Shown: piece by piece, positions 1 through 8,187 of the stretch | Layout of the letters: every line of letters starts with the position of its first letter | How positions within the stretch are numbered: the stretch's first letter is position 1 | NCBI RefSeq assembly: GCF_013450295.1 | Contig: NZ_SKBR01000001.1 | Span: 1,182,001-1,246,000, forward strand | DNA length: 64,000 nt | From: Streptomyces sp. AJS327 | GTDB lineage: Bacteria; Actinomycetota; Actinomycetes; Streptomycetales; Streptomycetaceae | Reading direction: 5' to 3' | The notes under the pieces: model-generated | Told to the model about the DNA's origin: nothing | Databases searched by the model: none | Seen by the model: only the letters and a program-made list of their open reading frames with translations | Translations under genes and position numbers: made by a program

Positions 1-2
1 CC

Positions 3-341
3 GCCCGTCGGGCGGGACTTGAGTGGACGTGGGTGGACCTCGCGCACGGCTGCGTCCCGCCCGCCACCCGCGACGGCGAACTCGCGGGCGCTGCCACGCG
101 GGTCGCCAGCACGCTGTGGGAGGGCGCCGGAGTGGTCATCCACTGCTCCGCTGGCGTGCACCGGACCGGCATGTTCGCCCAGGCCGTGCTCCGCGCCACC
201 GGGCTGGACGCGGAGGGCGCCCGTCGCGTCGTGGAGCGGATGCGGCCGGACACCGCCGAGGGCGTCGGTGCCCACCGCCTCGCATGGGCCGACGATCTCA
301 GCGTCACCATGGGCTGGGGCACCCGCGTCGCACCGGACTGA
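3..341 (+). CDS. Tyrosine/dual-specificity protein phosphatase, 5' truncated
   Basis: The frame is open to the left window edge, so this is the C-terminal part of a longer gene; a GTG at 33 is an internal codon or alternative start, because readable coding sequence (LEWTWVDLAHG) continues upstream of it. The visible part carries the HCSAGVHRTG signature, the Cys-x5-Arg phosphate-binding loop of cysteine-based phosphatases, with catalytic Cys and Arg both present. It probably hydrolyses phosphotyrosine or a related phosphoester in the cytoplasm. The substrate cannot be told from the sequence. It converges on the flavin oxidoreductase gene, with a hairpin between them. Confidence 0.8.
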   Translation, partial: ARRAGLEWTWVDLAHGCVPPATRDGELAGAATRVASTLWEGAGVVIHCSAGVHRTGMFAQAVLRATGLDAEGARRVVERMRPDTAEGVGAHRLAWADDLSVTMGWGTRVAPD

Positions 342-414
342 CGCCCGCCCGCCGGGTCCGTCCCGAACTCCGGGTCCAGCCCCCGCCCACCGGGGGTGAG
401 TTCGCGGGTGCCGT

Positions 415-441
415 CAACCACCCTTCTGACGGCGGTGGTTG
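415..441. terminator. Bidirectional hairpin terminator
   Basis: Perfect 8-bp inverted repeat CAACCACC/GGTGGTTG with an 11-base loop, in the gap between the convergent phosphatase and oxidoreductase genes. The position fits a shared factor-independent terminator; there is no T-tract, as is usual in Streptomyces. Confidence 0.5.
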
Positions 442-455
442 GGACGTGGGGAGAC

Positions 456-1916
456 TCAGGCGACGGCGTTCAGGGAGCTGTCGGTGTCGGTGAGGGGGAT
501 GCCGAAGTCGCGCAGGATCTCCCGGGTCGCGCGGCCCGCCGAGGTCAGGGCGCCCTGCGCGGTGCTCGTGTCCCGGTGGTCACCGCAGACGTACAGCCCG
601 GAGAGCAGCCGCACCGGACGGTTCGGATCGTGGGGCGTGGGCGTCGCGGGCACCGCCCGTGGGTCGTGGAAGGCCGCCAGCAGCTCCCAACGGGCAGTCG
701 ACGCCCCGTGCAGCGCGGCGAGTTGGGGCCGGGCGGCGGCGTCCAGGGTGGCGGTCGCCTCGGCGGCGCGCGGGCCCAGCACCACGCTCGTCACCAGGGT
801 GCGGCCGGGCAGCGCGCGCGAGGGGTCGACGGCGGTGCTGACCCAGGAGTGGCTCACCGGACCCGCGTGCGCGCGGTCCCCGGTTCGGCCACGCGCGTCC
901 GCGTCGACCAGCAGCGCCGAGCAGTGCCGGGGCGGTGGCTCGTGCGCGGCGTGGTGCAGCACCGTCACCGGGTGGAACTCCGGTACGCGCAGCCCCGGAA
1001 GGAGCCGGGCCGCGTCCACCGCACCGGTGGCGACCAGCGTGGCCCGGCAGTTGAGCGTGCCGTGGCTCTCGGTGGTGACCGCGTGCGTGGTCAGCGCCTC
1101 GGCACGCACCCCCGTGCGGATGGTGCCCTCCGGCAGCCCGGCGGCGAGGAGTTCGGGGACGGCCGCGAGGCCCCCGGCGGGCAGGCAGAGCCCGGCCCGC
1201 GCGAAGCTCCGCAGCGTCAGGTCGGCGACCCGGCTGGAGGTGCCCAGCTCCGGATCACAGAGCAGCGCCTCCAACAGCGGCCGGACCAGGGACTCGACGG
1301 TACGGGCCGGGAGCCCGCGCTGGGACAGCGCCTGGGCGGTGGGGAGTTCGACGCGTCCGGCTAGCTCATCGACGGGCAGCGAGGCGAGGCGGGCCAGCGC
1401 CACCCGCAGTCGTACCAGGTCGAGCGCCTCCGTCCGCGCCGTCCGGCCCCGGGTGCTGGTCAGCACGCGCGCCGCGTCGAGCGCGCCCCGGGTCCTGTGG
1501 TCGGCGCGGATCCGGCCCGCGCGGGTGCGGGGTGTGAACTGCTGGGGTGTGTACGGGAGTCGGACGGCGGTGGACCGCTGGTGACTGCCCACCCGGTGGG
1601 TGCGGCCGTCCGCGTGGAGCAGCGCTCCGGGGCTGAAGGGCCGCAGCACCAGCCCGGCCAGGCCCGGGAGTTGGGCCATCTCCGACCAGTCGGCGCTGAC
1701 GAGCCCGGTGCTCCGGTCGAGGCGGTAGCCGTCCACCCGGTCGGTGGCCATGCGTCCGCCGACCCGGTCCTCGGCTTCCAGCACCGTCACCCGCAGCCCC
1801 GCGGTGGTGAGTTGGTGGGCGGTGGCGAGTCCGGCGAGTCCGGCCCCGACAATGACCACATCGGTGTCCGGGGTGGGTGTGCGGCCGGTGTTCGCGCGTG
1901 CGGTGCTGCCAGACAC
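456..1916 (-). CDS. NAD(P)/FAD-dependent oxidoreductase, flavin amine-oxidase/protoporphyrinogen-oxidase fold
   Basis: A 486-residue protein with an N-terminal Rossmann dinucleotide-binding motif (VVIVGAGLAGLATAHQL, about residues 20-36) followed by the GG-doublet (EDRVGGRM) that contacts FAD. A C-terminal motif GLYVCGDHRDTSTAQGALTS binds the flavin in this family. The start chosen is GTG at 1916, preceded by GGGAGG at a good distance; the frame is open for another 56 codons upstream but that stretch is low-complexity and lacks a ribosome site. Homologues are annotated as amine oxidases, protoporphyrinogen oxidases or carotenoid-type desaturases; the substrate is not deducible. The upstream gap is long, so it probably has its own promoter. 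Confidence 0.88.
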   Translation of the reverse strand: MSGSTARANTGRTPTPDTDVVIVGAGLAGLATAHQLTTAGLRVTVLEAEDRVGGRMATDRVDGYRLDRSTGLVSADWSEMAQLPGLAGLVLRPFSPGALLHADGRTHRVGSHQRSTAVRLPYTPQQFTPRTRAGRIRADHRTRGALDAARVLTSTRGRTARTEALDLVRLRVALARLASLPVDELAGRVELPTAQALSQRGLPARTVESLVRPLLEALLCDPELGTSSRVADLTLRSFARAGLCLPAGGLAAVPELLAAGLPEGTIRTGVRAEALTTHAVTTESHGTLNCRATLVATGAVDAARLLPGLRVPEFHPVTVLHHAAHEPPPRHCSALLVDADARGRTGDRAHAGPVSHSWVSTAVDPSRALPGRTLVTSVVLGPRAAEATATLDAAARPQLAALHGASTARWELLAAFHDPRAVPATPTPHDPNRPVRLLSGLYVCGDHRDTSTAQGALTSAGRATREILRDFGIPLTDTDSSLNAVA

Positions 1917-2567
1917 GGTGCCTCCCGTGGTCGCCGCGCGGTGGGGGCGCCCCAGGTTGCCCCCACCGGGATGGGTCCTCCGACTGCCGCGCGTGGTTCC
2001 CCGCTCGGCGTCCCCGAGGACTCTACGCAGGGTGACCGTGGCGGCCAGTCGCGTGCCGCGCATCACGGTGGCACAGCGGCGCATACTTCGAAACGGTGGG
2101 GCGCGCGTCTCCTCAACAGTGCGCCCTCACATGCTGAGCTGCGATGTTGTGCGCCGTCCCGCACTCCTCGGGCATCCCCCGTGCCTCGCCTCGCGCGCCC
2201 GCCCCGTCCACCCCCCTCGTTCCCGTCCCCCTCCCGTCCCCGTCCGTCCCCACGGCCCGCCTCTCCCTCTCTCCTCCCGTACGCCCGGGCCCTGGCGTCC
2301 CGTGCCCCGCGCGTCCGCGCACCTCCCCGTACCCCTCCGGGTACCCCGGGTCCGTACGTTCCCGTACGTCCCCGGCCCCCCTCCCGTACGCCTCCGCCAC
2401 GCGCCCCCCGTGCGCCTCCCCCGCATCGCGCGCCTGCGCGGAGCGGGGGAGCAGCGGGAAGCAGCGAGTAGGGAGGAGCGGGGGGAGAGGGCCGCGCGGC
2501 CCGGGGGAGCGGGGATGGCGGAAGTGAGGGGCGTGGGAAGCCGGGCGTGAGAAGCGGGGTGTGGGGG
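1917..2567. other. Gene-free stretch with strong strand composition switch
   Basis: No convincing gene. From about 2130 to 2430 the plus strand is C/T-rich with very few G runs and several copies of CCCGTACG or CCGTACG. From about 2440 to 2565 it flips to G-rich (runs such as GGGAGGAGCGGGGGGAG), with a perfect 14-bp palindrome GGGCCGCGCGGCCC at 2489-2502 that may end the epimerase transcript. Reading frames here are open only because of composition bias. Confidence 0.6.
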
Positions 2568-3476
2568 TCAGGAGGAGCCGTGGACCGCCGCGCGGATCGC
2601 GTCGTCGATGGCTGGGAAGGCGAAGTCGAAGCCAGAGTCCAGGAGTTGACGGGGAATCACCCGCTGACTGCCTAGCACGTCCGTCGCGAACTCCCCGAGG
2701 ACGAGCCGCAGTACGGGCGCGGGCACGGCGAAGAGCGTCGGGCGGTGCAGCACCCGCCCCATCGCGGCCGTCACCTCCCGGTTGGTCACCGGCTCCGGGG
2801 CGGTGAGGTTGACGGGCCCGGAGAGACCGTCGTGATCCAGGATGTGCCGGAGGGCGGCGATGTGGTCGTGCTCCGCGATATGGCTCCAGAACTGGCGGCC
2901 GTCGCCCAGGCGGCCACCGATCCCCGCCCTGAAGATCGGGAAGAGCCTGCCCCAGGCCCCGCCCTTCCGGGACACCACCAGTCCCGTGCGCGCGTAGACG
3001 GTGCGGATGCCCGCCTCCTCGGCCGGAGCGGCGGCCTCCTCCCACTCCTGCGCCAGGTCGGCCAGGAACCCGCGCCCGGGCGGGGCGGACTCGTCGACCC
3101 GCTGGTCCCCGGTGTCCCCGTAGTAGCCGATGGCGGTGCCCACCAGGAAGGTGTGCGGCGGGGAGTCGAGCGAGGCCAGCGCCTCGGCGAGGGCGGCGGT
3201 ACCCAGCACCCGGCTGTCCCGCAGCTCCTTCTTGTAGGCGGCGGTCCAGCGGTGGTCACCCACCCCGGCACCCGCCAGGTGCACCACCGCCTCGCAGCCC
3301 ACGAGCCCGTCGGCGTCCACGTACTGCCGTTTCGGGTTCCACTCCACCTCGTCCCCGGCCTGGGCGGGGCGCCGGACGAGCCGGACGACCTCGTGTCCGT
3401 CGGCACGGAGGGAGCGGAGGAGCGAGCTGCCGATGAGTCCGGAGGAACCGGTGACCGCGATACGCATGCGCCCCAT
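2568..3476 (-). CDS. TIGR01777-family NAD-dependent epimerase/dehydratase
   Basis: A 302-residue extended short-chain dehydrogenase fold protein. The N-terminus MRIAVTGSSGLIGSSL holds the GxxGxxG cofactor-binding motif, and the C-terminal part (RQLLDSGFDFAFPAIDDAI) matches the DUF1731 tail typical of the TIGR01777 (SulA/YfcH-like) family. The usual length is about 300, so the protein looks complete. The ATG at 3476 is favoured because GGAGG sits five bases upstream; an ATG three codons later (3467) gives the more common start MRIAV. Family members are conserved but their reaction is not established; in E. coli yfcH is uncharacterised. It stands alone, on the same strand as the oxidoreductase but 650 bp away. 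Confidence 0.88.
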   Translation of the reverse strand: MGRMRIAVTGSSGLIGSSLLRSLRADGHEVVRLVRRPAQAGDEVEWNPKRQYVDADGLVGCEAVVHLAGAGVGDHRWTAAYKKELRDSRVLGTAALAEALASLDSPPHTFLVGTAIGYYGDTGDQRVDESAPPGRGFLADLAQEWEEAAAPAEEAGIRTVYARTGLVVSRKGGAWGRLFPIFRAGIGGRLGDGRQFWSHIAEHDHIAALRHILDHDGLSGPVNLTAPEPVTNREVTAAMGRVLHRPTLFAVPAPVLRLVLGEFATDVLGSQRVIPRQLLDSGFDFAFPAIDDAIRAAVHGSS

Positions 3477-3650
3477 CCTGCCCTCCCGCCCCCGCCGACG
3501 GGCCACGCCCGCGCGGCACTTCCCCCGTCATCCCGGCGACCGGCGGCGCCCGGGTGACCCGTCTGACGGGACGTCGGACGCCCGCCCGCCGTGGGCCAGC
3601 CCCCCGGGGCGTGCTGGACGTGCGGCGCGTGGCGGTGCACCGTATCGACC

Positions 3651-4172
3651 ATGGCCTCTGAGATCAGCATCCGCGCGGCGAGCCCGGACGACGAGCCCGC
3701 GCTCGCTGAACTGGATCGGCGCACCTGGTCGACGCTGCACTCCGTGCTGCCCCGGCCGCGCCCCCCGTACCCGGCGTTCTACGACGCCACCCACCCGTTC
3801 CAGGACTTCCTCGTCGCGGAGTTGGGGGAGGCGGGCATCGCGGGCTACGTCCAGGTCGCCCTCGCGACGCCGCTGGCCAGCAACGCGCACGTGCGGCAGA
3901 TCCAGGGGCTGGCCGTCGACGAGTGGGCGCGTGGCCAGGGGGTCGCCCGTGCGCTGCTCGACGCCGCCTGCGAGTGGGCGAGCGCCCAGGGCGCCGAGCG
4001 CGTGACGCTCCGGGTGCTGGGCCACAACGTCCCCGCGCGGGGGCTGTACACGGCGGCCGGATTCGAGGTGGAGGGCGTGCTGCCGGGGGAGTTCCTGCTG
4101 GAGGGGGAGTACGTCGACGACATACTGATGGGCCGTTGGCTGGGCCCCCCGCGCCCCGCCCCGCCCGCCTAG
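3651..4172 (+). CDS. GNAT family N-acetyltransferase
   Basis: A 173-residue protein of typical single-domain GNAT length. The acetyl-CoA pyrophosphate-binding motif A is clear: VRQIQGLAVDEWARGQGVAR, where the R/Q-x-x-G-x-G/A pattern is QGVAR. Motif B follows (NVPARGLYTAAGFEVEGVL). It probably transfers an acetyl group to an amine on a small molecule or protein; the acceptor cannot be read. The ATG at 3651 begins MASEISIRAASPDDEP, the normal GNAT beta-1 strand. No strong ribosome site is visible, so it could be leaderless or weakly translated. Confidence 0.87.
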   Translation: MASEISIRAASPDDEPALAELDRRTWSTLHSVLPRPRPPYPAFYDATHPFQDFLVAELGEAGIAGYVQVALATPLASNAHVRQIQGLAVDEWARGQGVARALLDAACEWASAQGAERVTLRVLGHNVPARGLYTAAGFEVEGVLPGEFLLEGEYVDDILMGRWLGPPRPAPPA

Positions 4173-4302
4173 CCCCCGCCCGTCCAGACCCCGCCCTCCG
4201 GCGCGAGCCGCAGTCCGGGCGAGCCGCAGTCCGGCCAGCGCGTCCGTCCGTCTGGCCCGTCGCCGTTACCGTCGCCGTCGCCGTTCGGCAGGCCCGGAGT
4301 CG

Positions 4303-4823
4303 TCAGGGCGCGCGGAAACGCTGCCAGAGCCGGGGCAGCCGCTCCGCGAGCGCCTCCTCGTCCTCCAGATCCAGCGGCTGTCCGAGCGGGTCGCCCGGCG
4401 GGTCGGGAAGGTCGGCCTCGGACAGTTCGAGGCCGGTCAGCCGCTCGTACGCCTCGTCGGCGGCGTAGCCGAGGTCCTCCGCGTCGCCGTCCAGCTCCTC
4501 GTCGAACTCCGGCAGGGTATCGGCGAGGGAGTCGGCGTCGTGAGCGGCGCCCTCGAAGACCTCCCGGCCCTGGCTGATGAGCCAGCAGCGGAAGGCGTCG
4601 AACACGTCGTCGCTCGCCCCGTCGAGCAGGATCCAGGCGGCCGCCCACAGGTCCCACTGGAAAGCCCGGTTGAGACGGGACTCGAAGTGCTGCGCGAAGC
4701 AGGTCACCGCGTCCGGTCGAGCTGCGTCAACCGCTCGACCAGCAGGTCGGCCTGCTCGTCCGGATCGCCCTCGGCCGCCGCCCGGGTCGAGTCGATCAGC
4801 GCCCAGAACTCCATCTCGTCCAT
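4303..4823 (-). pseudogene. DUF4240 domain protein, interrupted by a one-base frameshift
   Basis: Two pieces on the minus strand form one DUF4240 protein. The first, from ATG at 4823, reads MDEMEFWALIDSTRAAAEGD and on to ERLTQLD, then leaves frame and stops at 4704. The second, 4303-4707, resumes with VTCFAQHFESRLNRAFQWDL and continues as a normal DUF4240 protein. Adding one C near 4715 (CTCGACCGG to CTCGACCCGG) restores QLDPDAVTCF, the expected family sequence, and gives a 173-residue protein. So a single-base deletion in a C run, real or a sequencing error, splits it. The pieces now overlap by GTGA, which would allow coupled re-initiation of a 134-residue product. DUF4240 proteins have no established function. 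Confidence 0.8.
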
Positions 4824-5098
4824 CACGCCCCCAGCATCCGCCCCACGGCGCGGCCGTGCACCTGGAGTCCCCCGGATGCGGCCCGGTCGTTATCCGGGAC
4901 GTGCCCAGTCGTTATGCCGCGCCGTGCGTGTCCGTACCGCGCATGCCGGTACCGCGCGGCCACGGAGCCCTTCCGCTCCCCCCCGGCCAGGCTCGTCGGA
5001 ACCACGCCGGAAACCGGACAGGAGACGTCGGGTTTCCCCCGCAGACTGCTGTCCGTGCCGCGCACGGGGCGCGGCACGGAACGGAACGGAGGCAGGGC

Positions 5099-6019
5099 GT
5101 GGAGACGCGGAAGGCACTGGAGGGGAAGATCGCGCTGGTCGCCGGAGCCACCCGGGGCGCCGGACGGGGCATGGCGGTGGAGCTGGGCCGGGCCGGGGCC
5201 ACGGTCTACGTCACCGGCCGCACCACCCGGGAGCGGACCAGCGAGACGGGCCGGGCGGACGAGACCATCGAGGAGACCGGTGAGCTGGTGACGGCGGCGG
5301 GCGGCACCGGCGTCGCCGTCCCCACCGACCACCTAGACCCGGAGGCGGTGCGGGCGCTGGTCGAGCGCGTCGACCGGGAGCGGGGACGGCTGGACATCCT
5401 GGTCAACGACTGCTGGGGCGGCGACAACCTCGTCCAGTGGGACCGGCCGATGTGGGAACACGACCTGGACGACGGGCTGCGGATGCTGCGCCTCGGCATC
5501 GAGACGCACATCGTCACCAGCAGGTTCGCGCTGCCGCTGCTGCTGCGGAACCCCGGCGGGCTGGTGGTCGAGGTCACCGACGGCACCGCCGAGTCCAACC
5601 GCGACTACCGCGAGCCCTTCTACTACGACCTGGCCAAGAGCGCGCCGATCCGGATGGCGTTCGACCTCTCCCACGAGGTACCCGCCCACGGCGCGACCGC
5701 GCTCTGCCTCACCCCCGGCTGGCTGCGCTCAGAGATGATGCTGGCGCACTTCGGGGTGACCGAGGAGAACTGGCGGGACGGCACGGCGACGGACCCGTAC
5801 TTCGCGATCTCCGAGTCCCCCGCGTTCGTCGGCCGGGCCCTGGTGGCGCTGGCCAGCGACCCCGAGGTGGCCCGCTGGAACGGGCAGGCGCTCAGCAGCG
5901 GCGGACTGGCGCGCGAGTACGGCTTCACCGACGTCGACGGCTCAGCGCCGGACTGCTGGCGGTACCGGGACGAGGTGCAGCTCCCGGGCAAGCCCGCGGA
6001 CACCACCGGCTACCGCTGA
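5099..6019 (+). CDS. SDR family NAD(P)-dependent oxidoreductase
   Basis: A 306-residue short-chain dehydrogenase. The cofactor motif is VAGATRGAGRGMAVEL (TGxxxGxG type) near residue 15, LDILVNDCWGG replaces the usual NNAG, and YYDLAK supplies the catalytic Tyr-x3-Lys. It should oxidise or reduce an alcohol/carbonyl pair with NAD(P)(H); the substrate is unknown. The GTG at 5099 is chosen because GGAGG lies seven bases upstream and the cofactor motif then falls at the normal place; the open frame upstream is not family-like. A 17-bp tandem duplication covers its stop codon. Confidence 0.88.
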   Translation: METRKALEGKIALVAGATRGAGRGMAVELGRAGATVYVTGRTTRERTSETGRADETIEETGELVTAAGGTGVAVPTDHLDPEAVRALVERVDRERGRLDILVNDCWGGDNLVQWDRPMWEHDLDDGLRMLRLGIETHIVTSRFALPLLLRNPGGLVVEVTDGTAESNRDYREPFYYDLAKSAPIRMAFDLSHEVPAHGATALCLTPGWLRSEMMLAHFGVTEENWRDGTATDPYFAISESPAFVGRALVALASDPEVARWNGQALSSGGLAREYGFTDVDGSAPDCWRYRDEVQLPGKPADTTGYR

Positions 6020-6215
6020 CCACCGGCTACCGCTGGCCGGAGGCGCCCGGCACCCGGTGGTGCCCGGGCGCCCGGAGCCCGGAGTCCCCGGGTGACTGAC
6101 GGTTGACGGTTGACGACTGGCGGCGGGCGCCCCGGGAGCGGGGCGGGGCGGAGGTGCGGACGTGCTCGGACAGCTCCGGTGATCCGCCGTGCTGGCCGGT
6201 GCCCCTCTCGCGGGG

Positions 6216-7697
6216 TCAGTTCCGGTACAGGGCGTGGAGTCGTGCGGCGGACTCCGCGAAGCGGCGGCGCAGCTCCGGCGGGTCCAGCACCTCGCACTCG
6301 GGGCCGAGCGCCAGCAGCTGGGAGTACGCGACGTCCAGGTTCTCCACCCCGAGACGGACGGTACGGCGCCCCGAGGCGTCCACCCCGGCGCCGGTGGCGG
6401 AGTCGGCGCCGGGTGACCAGCCGGAACTCCCGGACTCCGGAGCGAGGCCCGGCTCCGGAAAGGGGCCGGTGTCCGGGGCGGGGCCCGGGTCCAGGTCCGC
6501 GTCCGGGGCGGCGTGGTCCGGCTCCGGAAGGAGGGTCGGGACCAGGGCCGGGGCCGTGGTGGCGTTGGGGTCGCTGGGGGGAGGGGCGGAGGCGAGCGCC
6601 GCCTCGGCCGCGCTCTGGCTCGTCACGTGCCGCAGCCGCCGTACGCCCTCGGGGGAGAGCCGGATGGTGATCTCCTCCCGGAGGAGCGAGCGGTTGAACT
6701 CCGCCGCCCGCTCCGCCCAGAAGGCGGCCAGGTCGAACGCGGCGTCCCGGGTGAAGTGCGCCCCCGCGTCCCGCGCGGTGCGCGGCGGCTGGGCGGACCC
6801 GGGGCCGCCCGGCTCCGGGCCGGTGCGCCGGGCCGGTCCGTGCCGCTGCCCCGGGACCTGCCGCGAGGTGGCCAGCTCCTCCGGCGGACCGGAGCACGCC
6901 GTCTCGCCCCCGGGCCCGCCGGGTTCGGTACCGGGTCGGGAAACAGGTTCGGTACCGGGCTCGGCGCGTCCGCCGTCCGGTCCGGGTTCGGCGCCCGCCT
7001 CCTCGCCGTCGGTGCCGGGTCCGGCCGGAGGCGGGGCCTCGGGGCCGGTTCCGGTGGTCCAGGGCGTCACCGAGGTGAAGCGGTCCACCCGGTAGACCCG
7101 CCAGTCGCCCCGGGTGCGGGCCGCCAGGTACCAGACGCCCGCCTTGAGCACCAGGCCGTACGGTTCCAGCTCGCGTTCGACCTCGCGCGCGGGCCGGTCC
7201 CCGCTCCGCCGCCGGTAACGGACGGTGACGCGGCGGTCGCTCCACACGGCCTCCGCGAGTTCGGGCAGCAGCGCCGGGGCCTCCTGCTCACGGTCCCAGC
7301 CGGGGGCGTCCAGGTGGAAGCGCTGCGCCGCGCTCTCCGGCGCGTCCCCCAGCCCGGGGCTGAGGGCGGCGGAGACCTTGAGCCGGGCGGCCGAACCGGC
7401 GTCGGCCAGGCCCAGGTCGCGCAGGGCGGAGGGGACACCGGAGAGGAACAGCGCCTCGGCCTCGTTCCGCTCGATTCCGGTCAGCCGGGTGCGGTAGCCG
7501 TCGACCAGCCGATAGCCGCCGAGCCGTCCCCGGTCCGAGTAGACCGGCACGCCCGCCGCGCAGAGCGCGAGGGCGTCGCGGGCCACCGTCCGTTCGGAGA
7601 CCTCCAGTTCGGCGGCGAGTTCGGCGGCGGTCATCGTCCGGCGGGCCTGGAGGAGCAGCACCATGTGGATCAGTCGCGAGGCGCGCATGGTGGTCAT
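6216..7697 (-). CDS. WYL-domain transcriptional regulator (YafY/DeoR type) with two Pro/Gly-rich insertions
   Basis: A 493-residue protein against a usual 310-330. An N-terminal winged helix-turn-helix (MRASRLIHMVLLLQARRTMT then ELEVSERTVARDALAL) is followed by a WYL ligand-sensing domain (LEPYGLVLKAGVWYLAARTR) and a C-terminal WCX-type region ending DPPELRRRFAESAARLHALY. Two low-complexity linkers of roughly 90 and 80 residues, rich in P, G, E and T, are inserted after the WYL core and before the last segment. WYL proteins bind nucleic acid or nucleotide-like ligands and often repress a neighbour. ATG at 7697 or 7688 could be the start; the second gives the canonical MRASRL. The NSS transporter is divergent, but no shared operator is obvious. 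Confidence 0.85.
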   Translation of the reverse strand: MTTMRASRLIHMVLLLQARRTMTAAELAAELEVSERTVARDALALCAAGVPVYSDRGRLGGYRLVDGYRTRLTGIERNEAEALFLSGVPSALRDLGLADAGSAARLKVSAALSPGLGDAPESAAQRFHLDAPGWDREQEAPALLPELAEAVWSDRRVTVRYRRRSGDRPAREVERELEPYGLVLKAGVWYLAARTRGDWRVYRVDRFTSVTPWTTGTGPEAPPPAGPGTDGEEAGAEPGPDGGRAEPGTEPVSRPGTEPGGPGGETACSGPPEELATSRQVPGQRHGPARRTGPEPGGPGSAQPPRTARDAGAHFTRDAAFDLAAFWAERAAEFNRSLLREEITIRLSPEGVRRLRHVTSQSAAEAALASAPPPSDPNATTAPALVPTLLPEPDHAAPDADLDPGPAPDTGPFPEPGLAPESGSSGWSPGADSATGAGVDASGRRTVRLGVENLDVAYSQLLALGPECEVLDPPELRRRFAESAARLHALYRN

Positions 7698-8187
7698 TCT
7701 GCCGGGCTTCGTGAACTCCCCTGACCGGGACCGTTCGTGAAGCGATCAGGTGGGAGGACCATCGCGGGGCCCGCCGGAGCGGCCCTCCGGCACCCCCGCC
7801 GGGTCCGCGCGGGTTCCCCTTCGGATCCGTGTCGCCCGCGTGGCCGCCGGTAGCCTCTCTCGTCCGCCGTCCCCTCCGCCTCCGGTTCGGATTCCGGACG
7901 CCGGGTGCGCGGCGGGTGGGGGAGCGAACGCGGACGGTCAGGGCGGCGGCGTCCGGTGACGTACCTCACGGCGACCGGCGCGCGGCCCGCGTCCGGCACC
8001 GGAAGGCCGTGTTCCGGGAGGGGTCGCGGACACCGTGGACCGGAGGAGTGGCTCGTTTCCCACAGTGCGGCGGTGGACCGAACGAAAGATCCCGCTCTGA
8101 AGCCTTCCCGAAATGTGAACACCAGGGGCAGAATACGGGCCCGCTGCTAACGTTCTGTTACCTATACAGACAACAAGGAATCTGACT
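7698..8187 (+). promoter_or_regulatory. Divergent intergenic region with candidate transporter promoter
   Basis: 490 bp without a gene between the WYL regulator and the transporter. A TATACA hexamer at 8163-8168 is a good -10 candidate; transcription would start near 8175, leaving a very short leader holding AAGGAA before the ATG at 8188. The local fall in GC (CTAACGTTCTGTTACC) supports a promoter here. No convincing -35 or regulator site was seen. Confidence 0.35.
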
